DNA of 5,905 nucleotides from NCBI GenBank assembly GCA_007131045.1, contig SLRI01000049.1:1-5905 (forward strand), in the 5' to 3' direction. Made by a program: the position numbers and the translations under genes. Shown here one piece after another: positions 1-5,704 of the stretch; positions within the stretch are counted from its first letter, which is position 1, and each line of letters begins with the position of its first letter. Source of the stretch: Rhodospirillales bacterium (GTDB taxonomy: Bacteria > Pseudomonadota > Alphaproteobacteria > Geminicoccales > Geminicoccaceae). The notes beneath the pieces are model-generated. The model made no database searches and was not told the origin of the DNA. It saw nothing but the letters and a program-made list of their open reading frames with translations.

Positions 1-150
1 ACCCCGATCAGCAAAACTTGCAAGGCACTTGCCCGAGCTACCTATTCCGCCATCAATCAGTTGGTCACGAACCGCGTTCCCGACCAGACCCTCGAGTGTC
101 CAAGGCCCCGGGATCGCGCCCGGGCTGTTGCCACTGCAACCGGCATCGCC
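1..150 (-). pseudogene. livM: Decayed 3' fragment of a second livM copy (truncated by the window edge)
   Basis: Bases 1-150 align to 1442-1593 inside the intact livM of this window. The first 100 bases align without a gap and about 73 of 100 match by hand count; the best runs are at 61-70 and 81-90. Read on the minus strand the fragment gives WSGTRFVTN, a TGA stop (57-59), LMAE, a TAG stop (42-44), then VARASALQVLLIG. The intact protein reads WSGTQFVTN-QLPAEYVTQ-ASALRVLLIG at residues 261-288. Two single-base deletions near 101 and 110 also break the frame. Similarity fades around 150, so the 5' part of this copy is missing, while its 3' end would lie left of the window. The divergence suggests an old paralogue rather than a recent duplication. 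This part of LivM contains the last membrane segments, so the fragment cannot make a working permease. Confidence 0.85.
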
Positions 151-172
151 GCCTGGAACTTTTTCGCCTGAA

Positions 173-191
173 GATCGGTTGTCCGCCGATC
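173..191. other. Small perfect inverted repeat upstream of yihY
   Basis: GATCGG and CCGATC form a 6-bp stem around a 7-base loop, 58 bases before the yihY start. No T-run follows on either strand, so it is not a clear intrinsic terminator. It could be a regulator site or chance in GC-rich DNA. The rest of 151-249 shows no convincing sigma-70 promoter. Confidence 0.3.
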
Positions 192-236
192 ATGCTCCGG
201 ACGCCTCCCCCAGCTTGCGTTCCGCGGGCGTTGCGC

Positions 237-242
237 AAGGAG
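237..242 (+). promoter_or_regulatory. Ribosome binding site of yihY
   Basis: AAGGAG lies 7 bases before the ATG at 250. It is a strong Shine-Dalgarno sequence and fixes this start over other frames in the region. Confidence 0.8.
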
Positions 243-249
243 CAGATCG

Positions 250-1338
250 ATGTTCGGCAGCCTCTTCACCAAACGGTTCTGGCTGGACCTCTACGCCGAG
301 ATCAACGACGACAACGTCTTCAATGGGGCCGCCGCCCTCGGCTTCTACCTGACGCTGGCGATCTTCCCGGCGCTCATCGTCATGATGGCGGTGATCCCCT
401 ATCTGCCCATCGAGGACGTCGACCAGGCGATCATGGACCTCCTCGGCCAGGCGCTGCCGGACGAATCCGCCGCCATGGTCGAAGGCATCGTCGTCGAGGT
501 GACGCAGGAACAGCGCGGCGGCCTGCTCTCCTTCGGCCTCCTGGCCACACTCTGGGCGGCCTCGGCCGGCATCTACGCCATCATGCAGCAGCTCAACATC
601 ACCTACGACGTGAAGGAGGAGCGCAACTTCGTCGTCGCCCGCGCCACCGCCATCGTCTTGAGCATCGTCGTCGGCGCCTTGATCATCGGCGCCTTCTCCC
701 TCGTCGTGCTCGGCGGCGTCATCGAGGACTGGCTCGGCACCACCCTCGGCTATTCCGAAGCCCTGGTCATCGCCTTTCGCATCTTTCGCTGGATCGTCAT
801 CGTCCTGGCACTGTTGCTCGTCTTCGCGCTGCTCTACCGGTATGCGCCCAATGTCGAGCAGCGCTTCGCCTTCATCACCCCGGGCAGCGTGCTCGGCGTC
901 GTGCTGCTGATCGTGGCCTCGCTCGGCTTCTCGATCTACATCGAGAACTTCGGCGACTACGACGCCACCTACGGCAGCATCGGTGCGGTCATCATCCTGA
1001 TGCTCTGGCTCTACATCCTCGGCCTCGTCCTGCTCGTCGGATCCGAGATCAACGCGCTCACCGAGCACTACAGCGCCCACGGCAAGCGCAAGGGCGAGAA
1101 GGAGGAGGGCGACCGGCAGGGCGGCAGCCTGCACGGCAAGTCCGGCAGCCTGCACGGCGAGCCCGAGCGCGAGCACCCGCGTGAAGGGGGGCAGCGAACC
1201 GGCCGCGGGCGCCCGGGCCTGGCCGCGGTGGGCCTTGCAGCGCTGATCGCTGCCGTCACCAGCAGGTGGTCGAGCGGCCGCGGCAGGGGCGCCGCCGAGC
1301 CGGCGGGCCGCGACGGCCGGGGGATGGCGGGCGATTAG
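250..1338 (+). CDS. yihY: YihY/BrkB-family inner-membrane protein with an extended C-terminal tail
   Basis: This is a 362-residue polytopic membrane protein of the YihY/BrkB family, once misassigned as ribonuclease BN; its function is not firmly known. About six hydrophobic segments are visible: near residues 27-49, 91-112, 131-157, 176-198, 211-230 and 243-264. Family hallmarks are AAALGFYLTLAIFPAL (27-42), YRYAPN (196-201), PGSVLG (211-216) and the run from YGSIGA through WLYILGL to GSEINA (241-269). The core ends near residue 275. The remaining ~87 residues are an extra low-complexity tail rich in Gly, Arg, Glu and Lys, with a duplicated GSLHG motif and a short hydrophobic stretch at 323-336. 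E. coli YihY is about 290 residues and lacks such a tail. The gene is the only plus-strand gene here. It converges on livM with 21 bases between the stops and no clear terminator hairpin. It lies between an intact livM and a livM remnant. Confidence 0.9.
   Translation: MFGSLFTKRFWLDLYAEINDDNVFNGAAALGFYLTLAIFPALIVMMAVIPYLPIEDVDQAIMDLLGQALPDESAAMVEGIVVEVTQEQRGGLLSFGLLATLWAASAGIYAIMQQLNITYDVKEERNFVVARATAIVLSIVVGALIIGAFSLVVLGGVIEDWLGTTLGYSEALVIAFRIFRWIVIVLALLLVFALLYRYAPNVEQRFAFITPGSVLGVVLLIVASLGFSIYIENFGDYDATYGSIGAVIILMLWLYILGLVLLVGSEINALTEHYSAHGKRKGEKEEGDRQGGSLHGKSGSLHGEPEREHPREGGQRTGRGRPGLAAVGLAALIAAVTSRWSSGRGRGAAEPAGRDGRGMAGD
1122..1158 (+). repeat. Two-unit direct repeat in the yihY tail
   Basis: The 16-base unit CGGCAGCCTGCACGGC occurs at 1122-1137 and again at 1143-1158, a 21-base period. 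Because the period is a multiple of three, it encodes GSLHG twice (residues 292-296 and 299-303). It looks like a slippage duplication in a disordered tail. Confidence 0.8.
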
Positions 1339-1359
1339 AAGGGGCTGGGGCCTGCCCGC

Positions 1360-2307
1360 TCAGTCGCGCCGCCAGATCGGCTTGGGCGGCCGCTCGGGCA
1401 GCAACCCCTCCGGCCGATAGATCAAGATCACCTGCAACAACACCCCGATCAACAGCACCCGCAAGGCGCTCGCCTGGGTGACGTACTCCGCCGGCAGCTG
1501 GTTGGTCACGAACTGCGTGCCCGACCAGACCCCCCAGATGACGAAGGCGCCGAGGATGGCACCCCGATTGTTGCCGCTGCCACCGGCGATCAGCATCACC
1601 CAGACGATGAAGGTGGCGAACACCGGATCGAACGCCTCGGGGCTGATGAAGCCGACGAAATGTGCATAAACGGCCCCGGAAAGCCCCATCAGCGCACAGC
1701 CGATGACGAACGCCTGCAACCGGAAGACCAGGCTGTCCTTGCCCATCGCCCGGGCTGCCGCCTCGTTGTCGCGAATCCCCCGCTGCACCCGCCCCCAGGG
1801 CGCCCGGTAGATCCGCTCGAGCCCCCAATAGACCAGGCCGATCAGCACGATCACCAGCGCCAGCAGCACCAGCGCGTTCTGCCCCGGCACCACCCCGTCC
1901 AGGGGCCGCGGAATCCCGGCGATGCCGCGCACCCCGCCGGTCAGCCACTCCTCGTTCTTGAGCACCAGCCGGACGATCTCGGCGATCCCGATCGAGGCGA
2001 TCGCCAGATAATCCGAGCGCAGATTGAGCGTCACCAGCCCGATGAAGAGGCCGAGCAAGGCCGCGATCACCATGGCCGCGAGAAAGCCCAAGGGCCAGGG
2101 CAGGCCGAACCCGCCCAGATGCCCGGCCGAGACCGAGGTGGTCACGATCGCACTGGTATAGGCGCCGATCGCAAAGAACGCCGCCACGCCGACATTGAGC
2201 ATGCCGGCAAAGCCCCACTGCACGTTCAAGCCCTGCGCCAACAGCGCATAAATACCGGCGAAGGTCAGAAAAAAGACCAGATAGGCGAACAACCCGGCCC
2301 CGGTCAT
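1360..2307 (-). CDS. livM: Branched-chain amino acid ABC transporter permease LivM
   Basis: This 315-residue protein is one of two membrane subunits of a high-affinity branched-chain amino acid importer; it pairs with LivH and is powered by LivG and LivF. Family marks are GLNVQWGFAGMLNVG (26-40) with AFFAIGAY (43-50), LRSDYLAIASIGIAEIVRL (96-114), the cytoplasmic coupling loop PWGRVQRGIRDNEAAARAMG (170-189) that should contact the ATPases, and GGSGNNRGAILGA (242-254). It ends with a hydrophobic segment and RPEGLLPERPPKP (298-310). I chose the ATG at 2307 because GGAG (2316-2319) sits 8 bases upstream. A TTG at 2328 would add seven residues unlike the family and overlap livH. The livH stop and this ATG are separated by one base, so translation is probably coupled. 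The length is normal and no residue looks disrupted. Confidence 0.93.
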   Translation of the reverse strand: MTGAGLFAYLVFFLTFAGIYALLAQGLNVQWGFAGMLNVGVAAFFAIGAYTSAIVTTSVSAGHLGGFGLPWPLGFLAAMVIAALLGLFIGLVTLNLRSDYLAIASIGIAEIVRLVLKNEEWLTGGVRGIAGIPRPLDGVVPGQNALVLLALVIVLIGLVYWGLERIYRAPWGRVQRGIRDNEAAARAMGKDSLVFRLQAFVIGCALMGLSGAVYAHFVGFISPEAFDPVFATFIVWVMLIAGGSGNNRGAILGAFVIWGVWSGTQFVTNQLPAEYVTQASALRVLLIGVLLQVILIYRPEGLLPERPPKPIWRRD

Positions 2308-2308
2308 C

Positions 2309-3172
2309 TCAACTGCTCCGGCCGGCAAAGAGCCCGGTCGGGCGAAACAGCAACAGCACCACGAGAATGGCGAACGGCACCACCGGGCTGTACTCGGTCG
2401 GCAGAACCAGCGTCGAAAGCTCCATCATGATGCCGATGATATACCCCCCGGCGATCGCCCCCATCGGCTTGCCCACCCCGCCGAGAATCGCAGCGGCAAA
2501 GCACGCCAGCAGCAAGAACCATCCCATCTCCGGCTGCAACCGCGTGTCCATCGCCAGGAACAACCCGGCCAACGCCGCGAGCCCGCCGCCGATCACCCAG
2601 GTCCAGACGATCACCCGCTCGGTGTCGATCCCGGAAAGCCGGGCCAGGGTCGGGTTGTCCGCCATCGCCCGCATCGCCTTGCCGACCTTGGTCCGCCCGA
2701 GGAAGAGATGCAGCCCGACCACGATCCCGAGCGTGGTCAGGATGATCCCGAGCTGATCCCACTTGTAGCGAATCCCATAGAACCGCTGCGCCAGCACGAT
2801 CTGCGCCGAATACATGTAGGTCCCGGTCCCCCAGACGATCTGGATCAGCGAGCGCAGGATCAACGCCGCCCCGAATGACGAGATCAGGCTGATGATCGGC
2901 CGACTCTGGCGAAATCTTCGAAACAACACCCGATCGATCACCATCGCCGCAAAAATCGTCGCCGGCACGGCCGCCGCCACCCCGAGCCAGAACGGCAAGG
3001 CCAACTGCGTATAGATCAAGAAACAAACATAAGCGCCCAAGGTCATCAAATCGCCATGGGCAAAATTCGCAAACCCCAAAATCCCGAACGTCAACGTCAC
3101 GCCAACCGCGCCCAAGGCAATGATCGAGCCGAGGAGCGTGCCGTAGAGCAAAAGCTGCAAAACCTCGATCAA
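2309..3172 (-). CDS. livH: Branched-chain amino acid ABC transporter permease LivH
   Basis: This is the second permease subunit of the importer, 287 residues from the chosen start. The N-terminus reads IEVLQLLLYGTLLGSIIALG and then GVTLTFGILGFANFAHGDLM (24-43), the LivH signature. The cytoplasmic coupling loop is KVGKAMRAMADNPTLARLSG (152-171). AILGGVGKPMGAIAGGYIIG (218-237) and the RPTGLFAG terminus (277-284) also match the family. No ATG lies near the family N-terminus. A TTG at 3172 has GAGG (3179-3182) 6 bases upstream and gives the expected length. GTG codons at 3175 and 3184 are alternatives with poorer ribosome-site spacing. The frame stays open to 3412, but that extension is not LivH-like and runs into higA, so I reject it. 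livH leads straight into livM. Upstream lies the accessory block, not livF or livG. Confidence 0.92.
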   Translation of the reverse strand: MIEVLQLLLYGTLLGSIIALGAVGVTLTFGILGFANFAHGDLMTLGAYVCFLIYTQLALPFWLGVAAAVPATIFAAMVIDRVLFRRFRQSRPIISLISSFGAALILRSLIQIVWGTGTYMYSAQIVLAQRFYGIRYKWDQLGIILTTLGIVVGLHLFLGRTKVGKAMRAMADNPTLARLSGIDTERVIVWTWVIGGGLAALAGLFLAMDTRLQPEMGWFLLLACFAAAILGGVGKPMGAIAGGYIIGIMMELSTLVLPTEYSPVVPFAILVVLLLFRPTGLFAGRSS

Positions 3173-3230
3173 CACGAACCTCACGCCCGAAAACCAAGCC
3201 CGGTCCCCGCTTACCGAGGCACGCCGCGCC

Positions 3231-3280
3231 GGGCAAGGAGAAGGGACACGAGGAAGGCAAGAGGCAAGGGAAGGCAGCGC
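3231..3280 (+). other. Purine-rich tract with GGCAAG repeats in the higA-livH gap
   Basis: About 50 bases in which nearly every plus-strand base is A or G, with GGCAAG or close variants recurring. It lies in the 169-base gap (3173-3341) between higA and livH, so on the livH transcript it would be a pyrimidine-rich leader. I see no coding sense and no strong promoter in this gap. Confidence 0.4.
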
Positions 3281-3318
3281 CTCCCCTTGGACCCCACTGG
3301 TCTTTTTATGGGGAATGC

Positions 3319-3328
3319 GTTCGCGAAC
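3319..3328. promoter_or_regulatory. Perfect 10-bp palindrome GTTCGCGAAC upstream of livH
   Basis: GTTCGCGAAC is fully self-complementary. It lies 14 bases beyond the higA stop and about 150 bases upstream of livH. In a non-coding gap such a site could bind a dimeric regulator of livHM. A single short palindrome can also arise by chance, so the call is tentative. Confidence 0.3.
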
Positions 3329-3341
3329 TCTGATGGCGCGA

Positions 3342-3635
3342 TTAGGCCGAAGCCGAAGCGCGCTGCGGCAGGCGATCCAGCGAGGCGCCCAGCTCGGCCC
3401 GCGCCAGATCAAGCTCGAACATCTTCTGCAGATTGAGCCAAAGCTCTGCCGACGTCCCGAAATACCGCCCGAGCCTCAGCGCCGTATCCGCCGTCACGGC
3501 CCGCCGACCCGCAATGATCATGCTCACCCGATTGGCCGGCACCTCGATCAACCGCGCCAACTCTGCCGCACTCAACCCGGCAGCTTCGATCTCTTCCGCC
3601 AAAATCTCACCCGGATGTATCGGCGTCCGCGCCAT
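3342..3635 (-). CDS. higA: HigA-family antitoxin (XRE helix-turn-helix)
   Basis: This 97-residue DNA-binding antitoxin should neutralise HigB and repress the operon. It opens with the family motif PIHPGEIL (5-12). The helix-turn-helix covers roughly residues 21-60: LSAAELARLIEVP, the recognition segment ANRVSMIIAGRRAVT (34-48), and TALRLGRYFGTSAELWLNLQ (51-70), the classic HigA ending of the fold. The ATG at 3635 is set by TAGGAGG (3640-3646) four bases upstream. A longer open frame to 3716 adds residues foreign to the family and overlaps higB. The gene follows higB by 8 bases, the toxin-first order typical of higBA. The last ~15 residues (ASLDRLPQRASASA) are a short extra tail. It appears intact. 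Confidence 0.93.
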   Translation of the reverse strand: MARTPIHPGEILAEEIEAAGLSAAELARLIEVPANRVSMIIAGRRAVTADTALRLGRYFGTSAELWLNLQKMFELDLARAELGASLDRLPQRASASA

Positions 3636-3639
3636 GTCC

Positions 3640-3646
3640 CCTCCTA
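3640..3646 (-). promoter_or_regulatory. higA ribosome binding site overlapping the higB stop codon
   Basis: The minus strand reads TAGGAGG. Its first three bases are the higB TAG stop (3644-3646) and AGGAGG is the Shine-Dalgarno sequence of higA. Ribosomes ending higB therefore stop on the antitoxin initiation site, which favours coupled translation. Confidence 0.8.
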
Positions 3647-3928
3647 GTGATAGTCTACGATCTCTACATCCTCCGGCCCATCCGCATCCTCGGGCCAGCA
3701 AAAGCAGAACCGCCACTGATCATTGATCCGAATACTGTACTGCCCGAGCCGATCTCCTTTCAGCGCCTCCAGCCGATTGCCCGGCAACCGCCGCAACTCG
3801 CCCAACGACCCCGCCGCCTCCAACAACCGCAGCCGCCGCTCCGCCTGACGCCGAATCCCCTCCAACGCCGGAACCCGCTCTCCAGCCGCCAAAAGCGCCG
3901 TCCGCCGATCGCGAAAGCTCCGGATCAT
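3644..3928 (-). CDS. higB: HigB-family toxin (RelE/HigB fold ribonuclease)
   Basis: This 94-residue toxin belongs to the HigB/RelE-like family, whose members cut mRNA at the ribosome. Characteristic stretches are the N-terminal MIRSFRD, LRLLEAAGSLGEL (33-45), PGNRLEALKGDRLGQYSIRI (49-68) followed by NDQWRFCFCW (69-78), and the C-terminal VEIVDYH (88-94). The length is normal and the conserved core is unbroken, so it is probably active. The ATG at 3928 gives the standard MIRSF start. It has no spaced Shine-Dalgarno: AAAAAAGG abuts the ATG, and a TATAAA -10 element ends 5 bases before it. higA follows by 8 bases. The pair has its own promoter 63 bases or less downstream of the LRR gene stop, so it need not depend on the LRR gene. 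Confidence 0.94.
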   Translation of the reverse strand: MIRSFRDRRTALLAAGERVPALEGIRRQAERRLRLLEAAGSLGELRRLPGNRLEALKGDRLGQYSIRINDQWRFCFCWPEDADGPEDVEIVDYH

Positions 3929-3933
3929 CCTTT

Positions 3934-3961
3934 TTTATACGCCCAGTATGCGATACGTCAA
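3934..3961 (-). promoter_or_regulatory. Predicted sigma-70 promoter of higBA
   Basis: On the minus strand TTGACG (3956-3961) and TATAAA (3934-3939) are separated by 16 bases, both close to the sigma-70 consensus. This is the best promoter in the window and sits in an AT-richer pocket. Transcription would begin at or very near the higB ATG at 3928, suggesting a leaderless or nearly leaderless mRNA. Confidence 0.7.
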
Positions 3962-3968
3962 GCATACT
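3945..3968. promoter_or_regulatory. Predicted HigA operator (inverted repeat over the -35)
   Basis: AGTATGC (3945-3951) and GCATACT (3962-3968) are exact 7-base inverted arms around a 10-base spacer that contains the -35 hexamer. More GTAT/ATAC half-sites occur nearby. Antitoxins of this family repress their own promoter by binding such repeats, so this is the likely autoregulatory site. The assignment to HigA rests on position and symmetry. Confidence 0.65.
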
Positions 3969-3991
3969 ACTGCTCGACGCGACAGCACCTG

Positions 3992-5659
3992 CTAAAGCCC
4001 GATCACCCGTGCAAGCAGCGCAGTGAAGTCCACCTGCCAACCGAGCCGCGCCAAAAGCGCAAACTGCTGCTCCAAAAAGGCCACCATCCCGACCACTGCC
4101 ACGCTGCCGCCCGTGATACCGGCACCCGTCAAAAAAGCGCGCCCAGTGGTTCGAAGCCCGGCAATACCAGCCCGAGCTGCCGCCGCCGCGGCATTCTTCC
4201 CGGAGAGCGCCATCGAGGCGATCACTTCAGCTGCTTCCTCGATCGTGATCACCGTTCCGAGTTCCGCCTGCATCGCCGCCTCAGCGGCGGTCGCCCGCGC
4301 CGACTTCACCTGCTCCCGCACCCAGGCGAGCACCTGCCGCAACATCTCTCGCACAACGTTCCGCCACGATCCGGCAAGCCAAGCCAACGCCCGCTCCCCA
4401 GCCCGCCCACCCGCCGCCGCCGTCTCGCGCCCGAGCCGCAACTCCGCCAAGAGCGCCGGATCGGCAATCTCCAGCTCGTCCAGCTCGGCCTCGGCAGCCT
4501 CCGCCTCCTCGGTCGAAATCGCCAAATCGAGCCCCGGATCGGCCAGCCGCCGCTGCTGCTCGGCGAGATACGGATCGGTCTCGACATAGAGATTGGCCGC
4601 CGCCACCGCGTCCCGCAGCGCCGCCGCCACCCCGGCCTCGGCCGGCTCGACCAACGGATCGGGCGCCACCCGCCGCCGCTCGTCCGCCTCCCGCAACGAC
4701 CGCAACCGCTCGATCCGCAAGATCGCCGAAACCCGAACCTCGGTCGGCCCACCACCGAGCCGCGCCTTCGCCGCCTCCGCCACCTCCCGCCATTCGGCCA
4801 CGACATTTGACCGCCCAGCCGCCGCTATCAGCCGATCGAGCGCCAAGCCGACTTCACCATGCAACTCCCGGCCGATCTCGTCGTCCCGCGCCCTCGCCCC
4901 TGACGCCGGATCGACCAGCGTAAGTCGCCCGCCAGGAGCAGTGCCGACCTGCACCCCATGCGCCACTGGCTCACCCGCCGCCTCGGGTGTGGGCAGCGGC
5001 ACTTGCAGCGCCTCCTGCTCCTTCCGCTGCCGCCAAGCGGCAATGATCACTTGCGCATCGGTCTGTGCCAGCACCTCTTTTGGCAGAAGGCCTTCGATTC
5101 CTGGATTGCGCCCAATATTGAGACGCTCACGATTGACCGAGGCTTCGGGGTCTGCCCAGGCATCGAGAATGGCCCGCGCCCCTGTGTCGCCGATCTGGTT
5201 GCCGGCGAGATCGAGCGCGGTGAGGCCGCTCAGCCGTGCCAGCTCGGCGGCTCCCGTGTCGCCGATCTGGTTGGATCCGAGATTGAGCACGGTGAGGTTG
5301 CTGAGCCTTGCCAACGCGGCGGCTCCCGGGTTGCCGATCCGGTTACCCCAGAGATCGAGCATGGTGAGGTGGCCGAGCCTTGCCAACTCTGCGGCCTCCG
5401 CGTCGCCGAGCTGGTTGCCCCCGAGATCGAGCGAAGTAAGGCTATCGATCTCCATCAGTATCGCTGGAAGTGGCGGGAGCGGCCGGGCGAGCCCAATAAC
5501 CCTCCCTGTTTCCCATCGAGCGCCCACCACACGGTGAACGTTCCCCTCGCCGATCTCACCGGCAATCAACGCCAGCTCGGTCCAACCCTCCGCCTTCGCC
5601 CGCTCCAGCACGGCGCCGAGGTCTTCACGATCCGGCCACTCTACGCTGTCCGTCGGCAT
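3992..5659 (-). CDS. Leucine-rich-repeat protein with uncharacterised helical C-terminal region and membrane segment
   Basis: This is a 555-residue protein of unknown function. Residues 1-73 are a non-repeat cap. Residues 74-169 are four 24-residue leucine-rich repeats of the form LTxLDLxGNxIGDxGAAxLARLxx. A degenerate fifth unit (RLNIGRNPGIEG, 179-190) leads into LLPKEVLAQTDAQVIIAAWR (191-210). That segment resembles the LPxEIL...aIlxYyr linker that joins LRRs to the GTPase domain in bacterial Roco proteins. No Walker A or other GTPase motif follows. After a Pro/Gly-rich spacer (221-260), residues 262-500 are Ala/Glu/Arg-rich and predicted helical, with an acidic patch at 384-400 and a basic amphipathic stretch at 432-456. 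Residues 511-530 are Gly-rich and hydrophobic and could cross a membrane; a second apolar stretch closes the protein. There is no signal peptide. The start ATG follows GGGAG (5669-5673) by 9 bases, and an in-frame stop lies just upstream. The gene sits between livF and higBA. Confidence 0.88.
   Translation of the reverse strand: MPTDSVEWPDREDLGAVLERAKAEGWTELALIAGEIGEGNVHRVVGARWETGRVIGLARPLPPLPAILMEIDSLTSLDLGGNQLGDAEAAELARLGHLTMLDLWGNRIGNPGAAALARLSNLTVLNLGSNQIGDTGAAELARLSGLTALDLAGNQIGDTGARAILDAWADPEASVNRERLNIGRNPGIEGLLPKEVLAQTDAQVIIAAWRQRKEQEALQVPLPTPEAAGEPVAHGVQVGTAPGGRLTLVDPASGARARDDEIGRELHGEVGLALDRLIAAAGRSNVVAEWREVAEAAKARLGGGPTEVRVSAILRIERLRSLREADERRRVAPDPLVEPAEAGVAAALRDAVAAANLYVETDPYLAEQQRRLADPGLDLAISTEEAEAAEAELDELEIADPALLAELRLGRETAAAGGRAGERALAWLAGSWRNVVREMLRQVLAWVREQVKSARATAAEAAMQAELGTVITIEEAAEVIASMALSGKNAAAAAARAGIAGLRTTGRAFLTGAGITGGSVAVVGMVAFLEQQFALLARLGWQVDFTALLARVIGL
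5153..5440 (-). repeat. Four 72-bp tandem coding repeats (LRR array)
   Basis: Four in-frame units of 72 bases encode residues 74-97, 98-121, 122-145 and 146-169. The third and fourth units share the longest identical DNA, including the coding for NQIGDTGA. Similarity at the DNA level, not only in protein, suggests expansion by unit duplication. Confidence 0.85.
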
Positions 5660-5684
5660 CCGGCATCGCTCCCGCGTTCGGTGA

Positions 5685-5704
5685 TGGCGGTCAGTTCACC
5701 GCCA
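5685..5704. other. Hairpin in the livF-LRR gene gap
   Basis: TGGCGGT (5685-5691) and ACCGCCA (5698-5704) form a perfect 7-bp stem with a 6-base loop. It lies between the livF stop and the LRR gene start. No T-run follows on the minus strand, so it is at best a weak terminator. It could instead be an mRNA stability or attenuation element between the two genes. Confidence 0.45.

Noticed and set aside
18..1184. Long plus-strand open frame overlapping yihY, and a matching minus-strand frame at 190-1176
   Set aside because: Both are Arg/His- or Asp-rich frame shadows of the GC-rich yihY gene. They lack a recognisable family, and yihY has clear membrane segments and a good ribosome site.
1339..1359. 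Bidirectional terminator between the convergent yihY and livM genes
   Set aside because: Only 21 bases separate the stops. I find no stable stem with a T-run on either strand.
2308..2328. Upstream TTG start for livM
   Set aside because: It would overlap livH and add seven residues not seen in the family. The ATG at 2307 has a well-spaced GGAG.
3173..3412. N-terminal extension of livH by about 80 residues
   Set aside because: The residues are unlike any LivH and overlap the 3' end of higA. The family N-terminus begins at the TTG at 3172.
3647..4810. Long plus-strand open frame antisense to higB and the LRR gene
   Set aside because: Composition is Pro/Arg/His-rich with no domain or ribosome site. 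It is the expected antisense shadow of GC-rich genes, and higB on the other strand is unmistakable.
5153..5440. Regular repeats that could suggest a CRISPR array
   Set aside because: The 72-base period is in frame, the units are contiguous without unique spacers, and they encode leucine-rich repeats.
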